Source: Deltaproteobacteria bacterium
Lineage (GTDB): Bacteria; Myxococcota_A; Polyangia; JAAYKL01
Length of the DNA stretch: 41,544 nucleotides
Reading direction: 5' to 3'
Assembly: GCA_030595125.1 (NCBI GenBank)
Contig: JAUVDV010000050.1
Span: 1 to 41,544, forward strand
Positions 23,753 to 32,642 of the stretch are shown here, piece by piece; positions within the stretch are counted from its first letter, which is position 1, and every line of letters starts with the position of its first letter. Position numbers and translations under genes: made by a program. The notes under the pieces are model-generated. The model was not told the DNA's origin, did not search any database, and was given only the letters and a program-made list of their open reading frames with translations.

Positions 23753-25012
23753 ATGAACAGCTTGAGAACCGTCAAGGGAATGCACGATATCCTGCCCGAG
23801 GAGATGCCCAAGTGGCATTTTCTCGAGGAGACCTTTCGCGAGCTGGTCGACAGGTTCGGTTACCAGGAGATCCGAACTCCCACGGTCGAGCCGCTGGAAC
23901 TCTTCGTGCGCGGGATAGGCGAAGTCACTGATATCGTCGAGAAAGAAATGTACGCTTTTGAGGACAAGGGCGGCGCCAGGCTCGCCCTTCGCCCGGAGGG
24001 GACAGCCTCGGCCATCCGATCGTATATTCAGCACAACATCGGCGGGCGCCAACCGATCTCCAAGTTCTACTATATAGGCCCTATGTTTCGTCGCGAGCGT
24101 CCTGCGAAGGGGAGGTATCGGCAGTTTTACCAGGCTGGTGCCGAGCTGATCGGAGTGGAGGAACCCACCGCGGATGCAGAGATAATCGACATGGCCGTGC
24201 AGTTCGTGGAGGCTCTGGGAATTGAAAATGTCAGTGTTCAAATAAACAGCCTGGGTGACCAGAAGACGCGCCCGTTATTTCGAGATGCGCTTGTCGAGTA
24301 TTTCGCCGGAGATCTAAACAAGCTATGCCCGGATTGTCGACGAAGACTTCAGACCAACCCCTTGAGGGTGCTCGATTGTAAGGTGCCCGATTGCATAGAG
24401 ACGGCAGCCGGGGCGCCATCTGTGCTGGATCATCTCGAAGGGGAATCCGCAGCTCATTTCAATGAACTGAAGAGACTGCTCGACGAAAACGGGACGCCTT
24501 ATCAGGTGGCAAAGAAGATGGTGAGAGGCCTCGACTACTATACAAGAACGATATTCGAGATACAGGGCGAATCAGATACCCTGGGATCGCAGGCCACGAT
24601 CGTCGGTGGCGGGCGTTACGACAACCTGGTGAAAGATCTCGGAGGAAAGCAGACTCCCACAATCGGGTTTGCCTTTGGAATAGAGAGGCTGCTTCTCATG
24701 TTGGGTTCAGGAGCATCCAGAAGTGAACGACCCACGATCTACGTTGCGGGCATAGGCGAGGGCGGGCTGGACAGGGCGGTTTCCCTGGCCAGAACCTTGA
24801 GGAAGGCGGGACACAAGATCGAAGTGTCGTACAAGGAGGGAAGTCTGAGGTCGCAGCTGAAGCGCGCGGATCGGTACGGCTCGGTCATCGCCATAATCGC
24901 GGGAGAAGATGAAGCGGCGAGGGGCAAGGTGACCTGGCGAAATATGAAGGATGGATCTCAAGAAGAGGTGTCGTTGTCCGATCTCGACAAACGTCTAGAG
25001 GCGCACAAGTGA
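23753..25012 (+). CDS. hisS: Histidyl-tRNA synthetase
   Basis: A 419-residue class II synthetase that charges tRNA-His. The N-terminus VKGMHDILPEEMPKWHFLEE is typical. LALRPEGTASAIRSYIQH precedes motif 2 (FRRERPAKGRYRQFYQAGAE). The HisRS-specific loop is RGLDYYTRTIFEI, and motif 3 includes GFAFGIERLLLML. The C-terminal anticodon-binding domain spans about 325-415. The gene starts 111 bases after the Glt-like cluster, with a TTGACA (23718-23723) but no convincing -10 at standard spacing. Its stop overlaps the GTG start of the next gene. Confidence 0.96.
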   Translation: MNSLRTVKGMHDILPEEMPKWHFLEETFRELVDRFGYQEIRTPTVEPLELFVRGIGEVTDIVEKEMYAFEDKGGARLALRPEGTASAIRSYIQHNIGGRQPISKFYYIGPMFRRERPAKGRYRQFYQAGAELIGVEEPTADAEIIDMAVQFVEALGIENVSVQINSLGDQKTRPLFRDALVEYFAGDLNKLCPDCRRRLQTNPLRVLDCKVPDCIETAAGAPSVLDHLEGESAAHFNELKRLLDENGTPYQVAKKMVRGLDYYTRTIFEIQGESDTLGSQATIVGGGRYDNLVKDLGGKQTPTIGFAFGIERLLLMLGSGASRSERPTIYVAGIGEGGLDRAVSLARTLRKAGHKIEVSYKEGSLRSQLKRADRYGSVIAIIAGEDEAARGKVTWRNMKDGSQEEVSLSDLDKRLEAHK

Positions 25013-26817
25013 TAGACAGGTACACCACCGCCGTATTGTCAGCTTTAATGCTGGCTATGATTCTCCTTCCATGCCCGGTAATGGCGGATGATTCAACTTC
25101 AGCCGCGAGCCTCGAAGAGCCCGACGACGAGAAGACAGGGGAGTCTTCCGACAAGACTGCGGTTGGGTTACACGGCATCGAGTTGAAGGAGCTGGAGGAG
25201 GACTATGAGCCCAAGCCAAAGCGGTTCATTATTCCGCCCTACTACTCCGAGAAATCCGAGCGCGTAAAAACGACGGCCGTTTTTCCTCTGTTCTACTCCA
25301 GGCAGAGAACCGGGGAGGGTGCGCGGAAAGATCTTGGGCTCATGCCCTTCTACTGGAGATACCGTGAGGGACCTTCGAGCGCCGATGTGTATTTCCCGCT
25401 GTATTGGCGTTTTCGAGATCCGGAGTTCAAGACGGATATAATTCCACCCGTTTACTACAATCGAGACGATCATGGATACAACTTGGGCCTGGCGCCGCTC
25501 TTGTTCCTCGGAAAAGACGAACGACGCAAGTCCGGATATCAGGTATTGCCGCCGTTGTTCTGGAACTTCAAGAACAAGCACGGCGGGTTCATGTGGGCTG
25601 GATGGTACTACGATTACCGAAATCGCGGCGACAGTGATCGCGGCGTTCCGCCACTGTTCTTTTCGGGCCGTAACAGGGACAAGACCTATTTGACGATATT
25701 GCCTCCGCTTTTTTGGCGATTCACCGACGAGGTGAACTACAAGACCACGACGGTGCTGCCGCCCCTTTTCTTCAAGACCAGGGAGAACGGCTGGAGCGCC
25801 GGCCTCGTGCCGTTATTGTATTTCGCCAGGGACGAGAACTGGGCGAGAACGCTGATCACGCCTCTCTATTATGGAAGCAGATGGGGTAAAGGACGGAGTC
25901 ACTATTTTCCGCCGTTGCTCACGTACTATCGTCATAGCCCAAACCTTTCGCAAGGTGGCGTCGCAATCTTTTATCACTGGTACGAGAAAGAAGGCGATTA
26001 CCTCAAGATGTACTCGCCCCTCTTGTGGCGATATGGCAACGAGAGGACCGACGACAGGAGCCTGCTGGTTCCGCCGATCTTCTACAAGCGCGACACTCCT
26101 GTTTCCGACGACACCATGGTCGGGCTCGTTTACTGGAATTTTCACGAGCACTATCGGGAGCGCACATTCGCCCTGATGCCCATCTTCGGTCACAACTGGA
26201 GCCTGCACGAGAAAAGATGGCGCACATGGGTGGCGCCGACCTTCGACGTCGGGGTTCACCCGGACGGCTATCACGCGCGCATTTATCCGATCTTCTACCT
26301 GGGCCGTGGAAAGCGGGACAACCACCTGGTGCTCGCGCCGATCTTCTGGCGATTCGTGGATGAGGAAGACAGGAACACGGTTGTTTTTCCCCTGATCTGG
26401 AACTTCCGGGATCTGGCGCACAATTCTCTGGACAGGGCGTTCTTCCCGCTCTGGTGGCAGTTCGACGATTATCGCCGCCATGACTACAAGCGTGTGGCCT
26501 TCCCGCTGGTGTGGGACTTCAACGATGAGAAGAACGACGAGAGGTCCACGGTGGTGGCGCCGCTGTTATGGAGAGATCGCGATCCGGTCAGCACCATGAC
26601 CGGGGTCTTCAATGTTGTCTTGCACAAGGGCGAGATCAAGGAGAACCCGTTCTGGACGTTCCAGATCTTCCCGTTTATTGCGATGGGTAAACCTCCCGCG
26701 CCGGAAGGCGCATACTGGTCGTTCCTGGGCGGGCTCGCCGGCTGGCGCCGCCAGGGCAGCACCAAAGAGTTGAAAATCCTCTGGATACCCTTCGACCTGA
26801 CAAAGGACGAGGAATAG
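25009..26817 (+). CDS. Exported protein built of about 23 Pro-Leu-Phe/Tyr-Trp repeats
   Basis: A 602-residue protein I do not recognise as a named family. A signal peptide ends V-M-A at about residue 26, then comes an acidic linker (30-70). From about 85 to 530 there is a repeat of roughly 20 residues, each holding a core like P-L-F/Y-F/Y-W-x-F/Y-x-D/R (PPLFWRFTDE, PLYWRFRDPE, PPLFFKTREN, PIFWRFVDEE, PLIWNFRDLA, PLLWRDRDPV). About 23 copies can be counted. The alternation of aromatic and charged residues points to beta strands, so an outer-membrane or surface beta structure is likely. The start is GTG 25009, overlapping the hisS stop by 4 nt, so the two are co-transcribed. No catalytic motif is seen. 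Confidence 0.75.
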   Translation: MIDRYTTAVLSALMLAMILLPCPVMADDSTSAASLEEPDDEKTGESSDKTAVGLHGIELKELEEDYEPKPKRFIIPPYYSEKSERVKTTAVFPLFYSRQRTGEGARKDLGLMPFYWRYREGPSSADVYFPLYWRFRDPEFKTDIIPPVYYNRDDHGYNLGLAPLLFLGKDERRKSGYQVLPPLFWNFKNKHGGFMWAGWYYDYRNRGDSDRGVPPLFFSGRNRDKTYLTILPPLFWRFTDEVNYKTTTVLPPLFFKTRENGWSAGLVPLLYFARDENWARTLITPLYYGSRWGKGRSHYFPPLLTYYRHSPNLSQGGVAIFYHWYEKEGDYLKMYSPLLWRYGNERTDDRSLLVPPIFYKRDTPVSDDTMVGLVYWNFHEHYRERTFALMPIFGHNWSLHEKRWRTWVAPTFDVGVHPDGYHARIYPIFYLGRGKRDNHLVLAPIFWRFVDEEDRNTVVFPLIWNFRDLAHNSLDRAFFPLWWQFDDYRRHDYKRVAFPLVWDFNDEKNDERSTVVAPLLWRDRDPVSTMTGVFNVVLHKGEIKENPFWTFQIFPFIAMGKPPAPEGAYWSFLGGLAGWRRQGSTKELKILWIPFDLTKDEE

Positions 26818-26843
26818 CCTTCCTGAATTTCGTCCTCGGGCTA

Positions 26844-26877
26844 TCCTGCGTAGCTCGGGGCAGCGAGCGAAGCAGGA
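26844..26877 (+). repeat. Hairpin repeat, family 2, upstream of stalked lipoprotein
   Basis: Outer stem TCCTGC (26844-26849) / GCAGGA (26872-26877) and inner stem GCTCG (26853-26857) / CGAGC (26864-26868), followed by CAAACGTC. The same design recurs at 41162-41190, and part of it (GCAGGACAAACGTCA) is found on the minus strand at 8783-8811. Confidence 0.65.
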
Positions 26878-26898
26878 CAAACGTCAACAGCAGGGCAA

Positions 26899-26928
26899 AC
26901 GACAAACGTCCTCAGAAAATGATATGAT
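26899..26928 (+). promoter_or_regulatory. Promoter shared with the other stalked lipoprotein gene
   Basis: ACGACA (26899-26904) and TATGAT (26923-26928) are 18 bp apart. The block from CAAACGACAAAC to TATGATC is nearly the same as at 41191-41224, before the second Asp-Thr stalk lipoprotein, which supports a conserved promoter. Confidence 0.6.
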
Positions 26929-26955
26929 CACCCCAATAGATGGAGGTGGGCTACG

Positions 26956-27798
26956 ATGATCGTTATCAAATATCTCTCATTAATTATAGTGCTTGCGACC
27001 GTGCTGGTTTTCGGCGGGTGCTCAGACGGTTCTTCGTCGAAGCCGGACGGCGGGATCGACTCTTCAACCGACACGGACACCGATACCGATACTGATACCG
27101 ATACCGACACGGATACGGATACCGGCCCGGTCGAGTGCGATCTTGGGGAGTACATCGGCGATTACGAGATCTTCGAACAATCGGATATTGCAGCCATCGC
27201 GGAATGCACATCGATCTCGGGAAACCTTGAAATCAAGTGCTCGTCATGCACCGACTTGGACGGTCTAAGCGCTCTCACCTCGGTGGGCGGGTACTTGGAG
27301 ATCTCCCACAACTACGCCCTCACCAACTTGGAAGGGCTGAGTGCAATCACATCGCTGGACGGGACCTTGTTCATCTTGAACAACGACGCCCTCACCAACT
27401 TGGACGGCCTGAGTGGCATCACCTTTGTTGGTGGGAGCTTGTCAATCTCCGGTAACCCAGCCCTTACCAACCTTGACGGTCTGAGCAACATCACCTCGGT
27501 GGGCGGGTACTTGTCAATTTGTTACCACGACGCCCTCACCAACCTGACCGGTCTGAGCGCCCTCACCTCCGTTGGTTGGACCCTGTACATCGACGGAAAC
27601 GACGACCTGGCGAACCTGGACGGTCTGAGCGCCCTCACCTCGGTGGGTGATGAATTTTATGTCTTCTTTAACTTTGTTCTTCCCGACTGCGAGGTATGCG
27701 ATCTGCTGGACCAGCTTACTACCGTACCAACATCGATAACTGTAACTGACAACCTCAACGACACATGCACGCCGGTTCCGGCAAACTGCCCCCCTTGA
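26956..27798 (+). CDS. Lipoprotein with Asp-Thr stalk and LRR-like repeats
   Basis: A 280-residue predicted lipoprotein (F-G-G-C, Cys22). Residues 38-56 are an alternating Thr-Asp stalk, a low-complexity spacer that probably lifts the head off the outer membrane. From about residue 75 to 230 there are six or so repeats of 24 residues with the pattern A-L-T-N-L-D-G-L-S-x-I/L-T-S-V-G-G-x-L-x-I-x-x-N, like receptor-L-domain or BspA-type leucine-rich repeats. The copies are also similar as DNA (72-bp unit), which points to recent duplication. Cys residues near the end (CEVCDLL, DTCTPVPANC) cap the array. ATG 26956 has GGAGG upstream. Likely role: surface adhesion or recognition; this is inference. 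Confidence 0.85.
   Translation: MIVIKYLSLIIVLATVLVFGGCSDGSSSKPDGGIDSSTDTDTDTDTDTDTDTDTDTGPVECDLGEYIGDYEIFEQSDIAAIAECTSISGNLEIKCSSCTDLDGLSALTSVGGYLEISHNYALTNLEGLSAITSLDGTLFILNNDALTNLDGLSGITFVGGSLSISGNPALTNLDGLSNITSVGGYLSICYHDALTNLTGLSALTSVGWTLYIDGNDDLANLDGLSALTSVGDEFYVFFNFVLPDCEVCDLLDQLTTVPTSITVTDNLNDTCTPVPANCPP
27064..27122 (+). repeat. GAYACN tandem repeat coding for the Asp-Thr stalk
   Basis: About ten 6-bp units of the GATACC/GACACG type code for alternating Thr and Asp. Third-base variation between units shows they are not freshly slipped copies, unlike the array at 41401. Confidence 0.85.
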
Positions 27799-27807
27799 AC
27801 CAACCCG

Positions 27808-27865
27808 TCCGGCACACGCCGGAAGCCTCGAAACCCGCTGAACGATTCGTCCGGAGCACTCCGGA
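27808..27865. terminator. Pair of hairpins between convergent genes
   Basis: TCCGGC-ACAC-GCCGGA (27808-27823) and TCCGGAG-CA-CTCCGGA (27850-27865) are two strong GC-rich stems between the LRR lipoprotein and lptD stop codons. Neither has a T-tract, but position and symmetry fit a two-way terminator. Confidence 0.55.
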
Positions 27866-27869
27866 GGAT

Positions 27870-29933
27870 TCACAGGTTCATGAGGTTCAGCGTGGCCATG
27901 ACGTCGGGGAACGGGGTGTCGATTCTGTGAGACGCAACCAGCCCCGCACGGATGCAGCCGCATGCTGAACGCAATTCGAGGCCGTACCAGAGCGCGTGCA
28001 ACCGGGGATCCGGAACGATGCCGACACTCGCCCCTGCATGAGCGTGGAACACCCGGGTAAAGGCCAGGGAAATCTGCTCGAATAGCTCCATCGAGTCCTC
28101 GAGTCGGCTCGTCCAGGGTCGGGTCATCGGCGGTCCGACGGCAGCCGACCAACCCCTGTCCAGATGCGCGCCACGCCCGGGGCCGTACCAGGAACCTCCG
28201 GTCGTCACGGTGTTTCCCCTTCCATCGGACGTGGAGATCTCCAGGCGGGTTGCGCTGATCTTGTTAGCTTTCTGATCCCAGGAACCACTTCCCCGAAAGG
28301 AGAGCCATTCGGGTCCCAGCGAAAGGTCGGCGAAGAGATAGGCGGGTCCGAAAGGATCGGCCCAACCGGGCAGATCGAACCTCTGAGCTATCTCCAGGGT
28401 CAGATGAGGCGTCAAGTCGCCGTCGTTTTTCAAGGTGGTTGCTATGCCGCTTTCGAGGCCGTGGCCGCGCCGTTGCCGGTCGAGCATATCAACGGTCCAC
28501 AAGGGTGAGGTCCCGGCGATCCATGGGGTGACTCGATACCTGGCGAAGGGCGTGACGATATGGCGCACACCGCCCGGTCGGCCGATGAACGGAAGATCGA
28601 TTTGCGCCGTGGCAAACATCAGGTGCCGGGTGTGATCGTCGCGTGATGATCCGTCGACAAGCCAGATTTGATGAAATGTAGAGGCGTCGACCTCGGTTGC
28701 GAAGGGTCCGATCCTGTGAGGGATGGAGATGGATGGAGCTCCGGATATGCGAAAGTGGGGCAGGGCGAGGCCGCCGCTCGCGTCCTCGAACGATACAGAC
28801 CGAGGTGTGTCGTACCTTGCCAGGGCAAGGTCGAGGCGGGGAAAAATTGAGGATCGATTGCTCAAGGGGAGTGCCGAGCCGGTGATCAGGGTGACGGGAG
28901 CGAGGACATCACCGCGAAGATGATCGCCCTCGTCGAATGTCTGGTGGAGCATTACCTGACTTTCGAGGATGAGGTTGTCTCCCTTCATGGTCATCAGCGC
29001 CCTGCTCGATGTATGAGTGAGCGCGCGATCAAGTGGCTCGAAAGAGAGATCATCGATGACCTGGCGATCTGTGACCACGTCGGTATCGACCGCCAGGGTC
29101 GCACCCTGAAGATCGGGAAAGAAATGCAAGCGGGCGCGCGCATGGTTTCGCGGAGCATCGAGGAGATGGTCGATGCGAAGGTCCGCGCTGGGCGTAATGA
29201 CCCTGGAATGTGTTTCCAGGCCTTGTGACGTTCGAGCGGCTATGTGTCCCTGGAGGATCAGGTCCTTCCTCACTGGGATTTGACCGGCCGGCCCGAAGAT
29301 GAAACCGCCAGTCTCGCTCCATCCCAGGCGGGGGACCAAAAAACCGGGCTTGTCTGGGGGGCGGAGCCTTAACCACGGAAGAATCGCGATTTTCGTATCG
29401 CCGATACGCAAGATCGGCCTTTCGAGGTCCAGATCTCCCGACCTGTGAACATCGATTGCCCTTGCCTCGATCTGGTATCCTGCCGGAGTATGCGGGCAAG
29501 CGGTCGCCCTGGCAGCCACGATTCGGCAGCCGTCTTCCTCGCATGCCAGGCGGTCGCCGGATACCTTTACCGCACCGGATGGAGTTATGATCTCGACCGT
29601 GGGAAACGCGAGTTCGAGTTGCGATTCCTCCAGATTGATAGTGCCCGTCTCCGCGTTCAGTTCCAGTTGATGCCATGTGATGCTTCGAGGGGCGGATATC
29701 TGGATGGCGCCTGAATCGAGATCGAGCACTGCCGAGCTGCAGGTCAATTCCAGATCGCCGACCTTCAGAACGACTCCGTCGCGGGCGATGACCGATCCGG
29801 CGTCCGGATCAAGAACCAGCTGTTCGGCTTCAAGATGCACGTGGGTGTCAACGTATTCCTCGGATGCCGAATGCCCGCCGCTGAGGAAGGCTGCAAGGCC
29901 CAATAAAACGCCTGAATATAGCGAGGATCTCAC
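27870..29933 (-). CDS. lptD: LPS-assembly outer-membrane protein LptD-like
   Basis: A 687-residue outer-membrane protein, shorter than the enterobacterial LptD. After a signal peptide (to about residue 23) comes an OstA-type beta-jellyroll (about 30-165: EAEQLVLDPDAGSVIARDGV, VKVSGDRLACEEDGCRIVA). The join to the barrel has the LptD-typical ILPWLRLRPPDKPGFLVPRL and GFIFGPAGQIPVRKDLILQG. The rest is barrel strands ending in a hydrophobic final strand (D-V-M-A-T-L-N-L-M-N-L). LptD inserts LPS into the outer leaflet, so the host is a diderm that probably makes LPS. The start is GTG 29933. It lies 51 nt after an exported protein gene on the same strand. Cys residues near 130-145 may form the disulfide seen in this family. 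Confidence 0.87.
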   Translation of the reverse strand: MRSSLYSGVLLGLAAFLSGGHSASEEYVDTHVHLEAEQLVLDPDAGSVIARDGVVLKVGDLELTCSSAVLDLDSGAIQISAPRSITWHQLELNAETGTINLEESQLELAFPTVEIITPSGAVKVSGDRLACEEDGCRIVAARATACPHTPAGYQIEARAIDVHRSGDLDLERPILRIGDTKIAILPWLRLRPPDKPGFLVPRLGWSETGGFIFGPAGQIPVRKDLILQGHIAARTSQGLETHSRVITPSADLRIDHLLDAPRNHARARLHFFPDLQGATLAVDTDVVTDRQVIDDLSFEPLDRALTHTSSRALMTMKGDNLILESQVMLHQTFDEGDHLRGDVLAPVTLITGSALPLSNRSSIFPRLDLALARYDTPRSVSFEDASGGLALPHFRISGAPSISIPHRIGPFATEVDASTFHQIWLVDGSSRDDHTRHLMFATAQIDLPFIGRPGGVRHIVTPFARYRVTPWIAGTSPLWTVDMLDRQRRGHGLESGIATTLKNDGDLTPHLTLEIAQRFDLPGWADPFGPAYLFADLSLGPEWLSFRGSGSWDQKANKISATRLEISTSDGRGNTVTTGGSWYGPGRGAHLDRGWSAAVGPPMTRPWTSRLEDSMELFEQISLAFTRVFHAHAGASVGIVPDPRLHALWYGLELRSACGCIRAGLVASHRIDTPFPDVMATLNLMNL

Positions 29934-29984
29934 CAGCAGAGGCTATCATAATAATCGAAGTGTTGAGATAGACTCTTGGGGGCG

Positions 29985-30632
29985 TTACTGCTGGGGAGGG
30001 ATCTCGTCGTCGATGATCGGTGTAGTCTCGGAGTGAGGTGCGCCGATACCCTTGAACGAAGGCCTGTCGCCGAAGTCACCGCCGACCGGATATTGTCCGA
30101 CCGGGAAATCGATGAACAGATAGTGGTATCCGTCATTGTCCGCGAACTGAGTAATCGCGGCTTGTGTCGACACCTTGTACTCCACAGCCAGCTCCACGGA
30201 CTTGTGAGCCCGTTTCAGATAGGCGCGGCGAACCGGCGTATTGAAGTGAATAGTCACGAGTGGGTTGCGGTTGTTTGTGAGATGGACTTTTGCGTCCTTG
30301 AACTTCAGGTAGAGTTTGTTTTTCTTGTCGGTTTTTGTGTATTCGAGTGATCTGGTTGTCTGGATGAAGATGCGAGATCCTCCGTCGGCGCGCATGACGA
30401 ACCCGGGCCAGGTTACCCATGTGCCGGGCTTGCCCTTCAGTTCCTCTACCCTTGGAAGCGTGTTCCCACCCCCCGGAACGGTTCCGTGATAGGACTGGCC
30501 GAGGAGGAGCCCCTCACCTTCTGGGTTCTGTGCGGTTTGCCAATCGTTTTGCGATTGCGCAAATGCAAGTCCCGCCACCAAAACCAGCAGCGCGGCAGTG
30601 AAGACTGTTGCAACTATAAGTACCCGAGACAT
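29985..30632 (-). CDS. Exported beta-rich protein, possibly AMIN-like
   Basis: A 215-residue protein with a signal peptide (residues 1-26, ending A-F-A). After a short linker, the part from about 70 to 185 has regular beta strands (FVMRADGGSRIFIQTTRSLE, KLYLKFKDAKVHL, PLVTIHFNTPVRRAYLKR, YHYLFIDFPVGQYPVGG), which recalls the AMIN domain of secretin and amidase partners; this is a weak match by eye. The C-terminus is short and acidic. ATG 30632 was chosen because AGGAGG sits 7 nt before it. It lies between dnaA and lptD on the same strand and probably shares a transcript with lptD. Confidence 0.72.
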   Translation of the reverse strand: MSRVLIVATVFTAALLVLVAGLAFAQSQNDWQTAQNPEGEGLLLGQSYHGTVPGGGNTLPRVEELKGKPGTWVTWPGFVMRADGGSRIFIQTTRSLEYTKTDKKNKLYLKFKDAKVHLTNNRNPLVTIHFNTPVRRAYLKRAHKSVELAVEYKVSTQAAITQFADNDGYHYLFIDFPVGQYPVGGDFGDRPSFKGIGAPHSETTPIIDDEIPPQQ

Positions 30633-30695
30633 GACGGAACCTCCTTGGCTCCACTGGATCATACCCGGAATTAGAACTCAGATGAAAAATTTGGA

Positions 30696-32021
30696 CTAAA
30701 AACCGAGGAGCCGCTCTAGAGCCACGACCTTGTTTCTGACGTTGGCGTCCTCGCCGACCAACTTGTCGATCTTCCGAAAGGCCGCAAGAGCGGTGGTGTG
30801 ATCCTTGCCGCCGAAACGATTTCCGATCTCCGGGTAGGAGGTGTTGAGACCCTTGCGGCAGAGATACATTGCTATCTGCCGGGGGAAGGAAATGGATCGC
30901 TGGCGATGGGGGCCGGTGATGTCACTCATTGAGATGGCGAAGTGCTTGCAGACGGTTTGCTGCACGTTTTCGACTGTGAGGACAGTCTGGTGCAGTGCGA
31001 TCACCTTCTTGAGCGTTTCGGTCGCGAAATCCAGATCGATGACTTGATTTTCAAGTGATGCGTGAGCAGCGAGGTTGATGAGCGATCCCTCGAGTTCCCT
31101 GACGTTTGACTTGATGGATGTGGCGAGGAACATGGCGACGTCGTTCGGTAGCGGAATACCCTCGGCTTCGGCCTTTGTCTTGACGATGGCGAGCCTGGTT
31201 TCGAGGTCCGGCGCCTGGATGTCCGCGATGAGGCCCCACTGGAACCGCGATCGGAGGCGCTCCTCGAGATCGGGGATCTCATGGGGGTACTTGTCCGACG
31301 TGAGGACTATTTGCTTGTTGTCCTCGTAGAGCGCGTTGAACGTGTGGAAGAACTCGTCCTGCATTCCATCCTTGCCGCCTATGAACTGGATGTCGTCGAC
31401 CAGTAGAACATCGCAGTTCTTGCGGTACTTGCGGCGAAACACATCCATCTTGTTACTGCGGACGGACGCCACGAAATCGTTCATGAGTTCTTCCGACGAC
31501 GCGTAGATCACGTTTTTGGAAGGGTCCTTCTTATAGACACTGTTTCCAATGGCGTGGAGCAGGTGCGTCTTGCCGAGTCCGACTCCGCCGTAGATGAACA
31601 GGGGGTTGAAATTGGCGCCTATCTTGTCGATGATTGCCAGTGACGCTGCGTGGGGGAGCCGGTTAAAAGAGCCGACAACGAAGTTCTTGAACGTGTATTT
31701 GGGGTTGAGCCTCGATGGTCCCTTAGGGCTTCTCTGGGGCTTCGGTTCTGCTGGAAGTTCCTCTCGTACAGCCTGCACTGTTTCATTATTGGAAAGAGAG
31801 AAGTCCACCTCGATTTTTGTGCCGGTTTGCACCAACATGGCTTCCTTGATGAGTTCGAGATAGTTGTTCGATAACCATTCCTTGAAAAAGTTGTTTGGTA
31901 CATGGAGGACGAGTCGGTCGTCGATGAGATCGGCCTCGGTAATAGGGATGAACCAGTTATCGAAAACTTGTTCGCTCAATTTACCGCTGATCCACGCTTT
32001 TGCTTTTTCCCAGGTTTCCAT
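30696..32021 (-). CDS. dnaA: Chromosomal replication initiator DnaA
   Basis: A 441-residue AAA+ initiator. Domain I is residues 1-75 (WEKAKAWISGKLSEQVFDNWF). The linker is 76-108. The AAA+ core has Walker A 145-152 (GGVGLGKT), Walker B with D209-D210 (VLLVDDIQFI) and sensor motif LTSDKYPHEI. The C-terminal DNA-binding domain contains SYPEIGNRFGGKDHTTALAA, which reads DnaA boxes. ATG 32021 gives the standard N-terminus and has AAGG upstream; an in-frame GTG at 32075 would add 18 residues. A DnaA box at 32056-32064 just upstream suggests self-control. No dnaN is adjacent; two envelope genes follow. Confidence 0.97.
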   Translation of the reverse strand: METWEKAKAWISGKLSEQVFDNWFIPITEADLIDDRLVLHVPNNFFKEWLSNNYLELIKEAMLVQTGTKIEVDFSLSNNETVQAVREELPAEPKPQRSPKGPSRLNPKYTFKNFVVGSFNRLPHAASLAIIDKIGANFNPLFIYGGVGLGKTHLLHAIGNSVYKKDPSKNVIYASSEELMNDFVASVRSNKMDVFRRKYRKNCDVLLVDDIQFIGGKDGMQDEFFHTFNALYEDNKQIVLTSDKYPHEIPDLEERLRSRFQWGLIADIQAPDLETRLAIVKTKAEAEGIPLPNDVAMFLATSIKSNVRELEGSLINLAAHASLENQVIDLDFATETLKKVIALHQTVLTVENVQQTVCKHFAISMSDITGPHRQRSISFPRQIAMYLCRKGLNTSYPEIGNRFGGKDHTTALAAFRKIDKLVGEDANVRNKVVALERLLGF

Positions 32022-32520
32022 TTGAGCCTTATTGTGTTGACAGTTAGACAACACCTTTTCCACAGAACCATTCACAGCGGAGCAGTTGTTCAGTGTCGGA
32101 CAAGTACTTCCTTCCCTCTGTTCACCTTCTCGCGTTTGAATGCGATCTGGCAGCGGTAGCGGGGGTTGTAACCTGACTCACCGTTGGTAGCAGTTTTTTT
32201 CAACGGCAAACAACCAGAAAATGCACGAATCGTCCATCTTGGCGTTTTGGCTCGTTTTTTTTTATGAAAAAAAATAACAATCCCTTTCGTGCCAGTTTGC
32301 AATGTTGTCGTATCGCGCGTCATTCTGTTAACTGACTGGAATTTAACATATAAATACCAACCAAATTGTAATGTAAAAATGTCAACACCAAAATTGCCAA
32401 AAAATCAATTGAGGGTTTGTGCTGTGGAAAAGAAAGGTGGGTTTTACATTGTTTTTCTCATTCTCCGGTGTGTTCAATAGCTGCCGAATTGACCGCATCA
32501 GGTGTGAATCTGTTCAGCGA
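32022..32520. other. Candidate origin of replication (oriC) next to dnaA
   Basis: A non-coding stretch of about 500 bases. Two copies of the near-consensus DnaA box TTTTCCACA occur in opposite orientation: 32056-32064 on the plus strand and 32431-32423 on the minus strand. Between them is a very AT-rich part (32255-32415, with A- and T-runs and many TAA/AAT steps) that could be the unwinding element. Location beside dnaA supports the call. I did not find further perfect TTATCCACA boxes. Confidence 0.6.
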
Positions 32521-32521
32521 A

Positions 32522-32585
32522 AACCCCATCCCGGCCTTCCCCTGAGGTAGGGGAAGGGGAAGATGATGGAGGCCGGCTTCAAAAA
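32522..32585 (+). repeat. Dispersed hairpin repeat, family 1, copy C
   Basis: AACCCCATCCCGGCC, the stem CCTTCCCCT / AGGGGAAGG (32535-32543 and 32549-32557), then GGGGAAGATGATGGAGGCCG and a CTTCAAAAA end. It lies between the candidate origin and the PorV-like gene. Apart from loop bases it is almost identical to copy A. Confidence 0.88.
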
Positions 32586-32642
32586 CCCGGAGGTTGGTCG
32601 GAAAATGGACTTTGTTCTTTTCGTGTTGATACGCTTTGTTCC

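Noticed and set aside
27240-27650. 72-bp repeats considered as a mobile or CRISPR-like array
   Set aside because: They are in-frame 24-residue leucine-rich-type protein repeats with no spacers.
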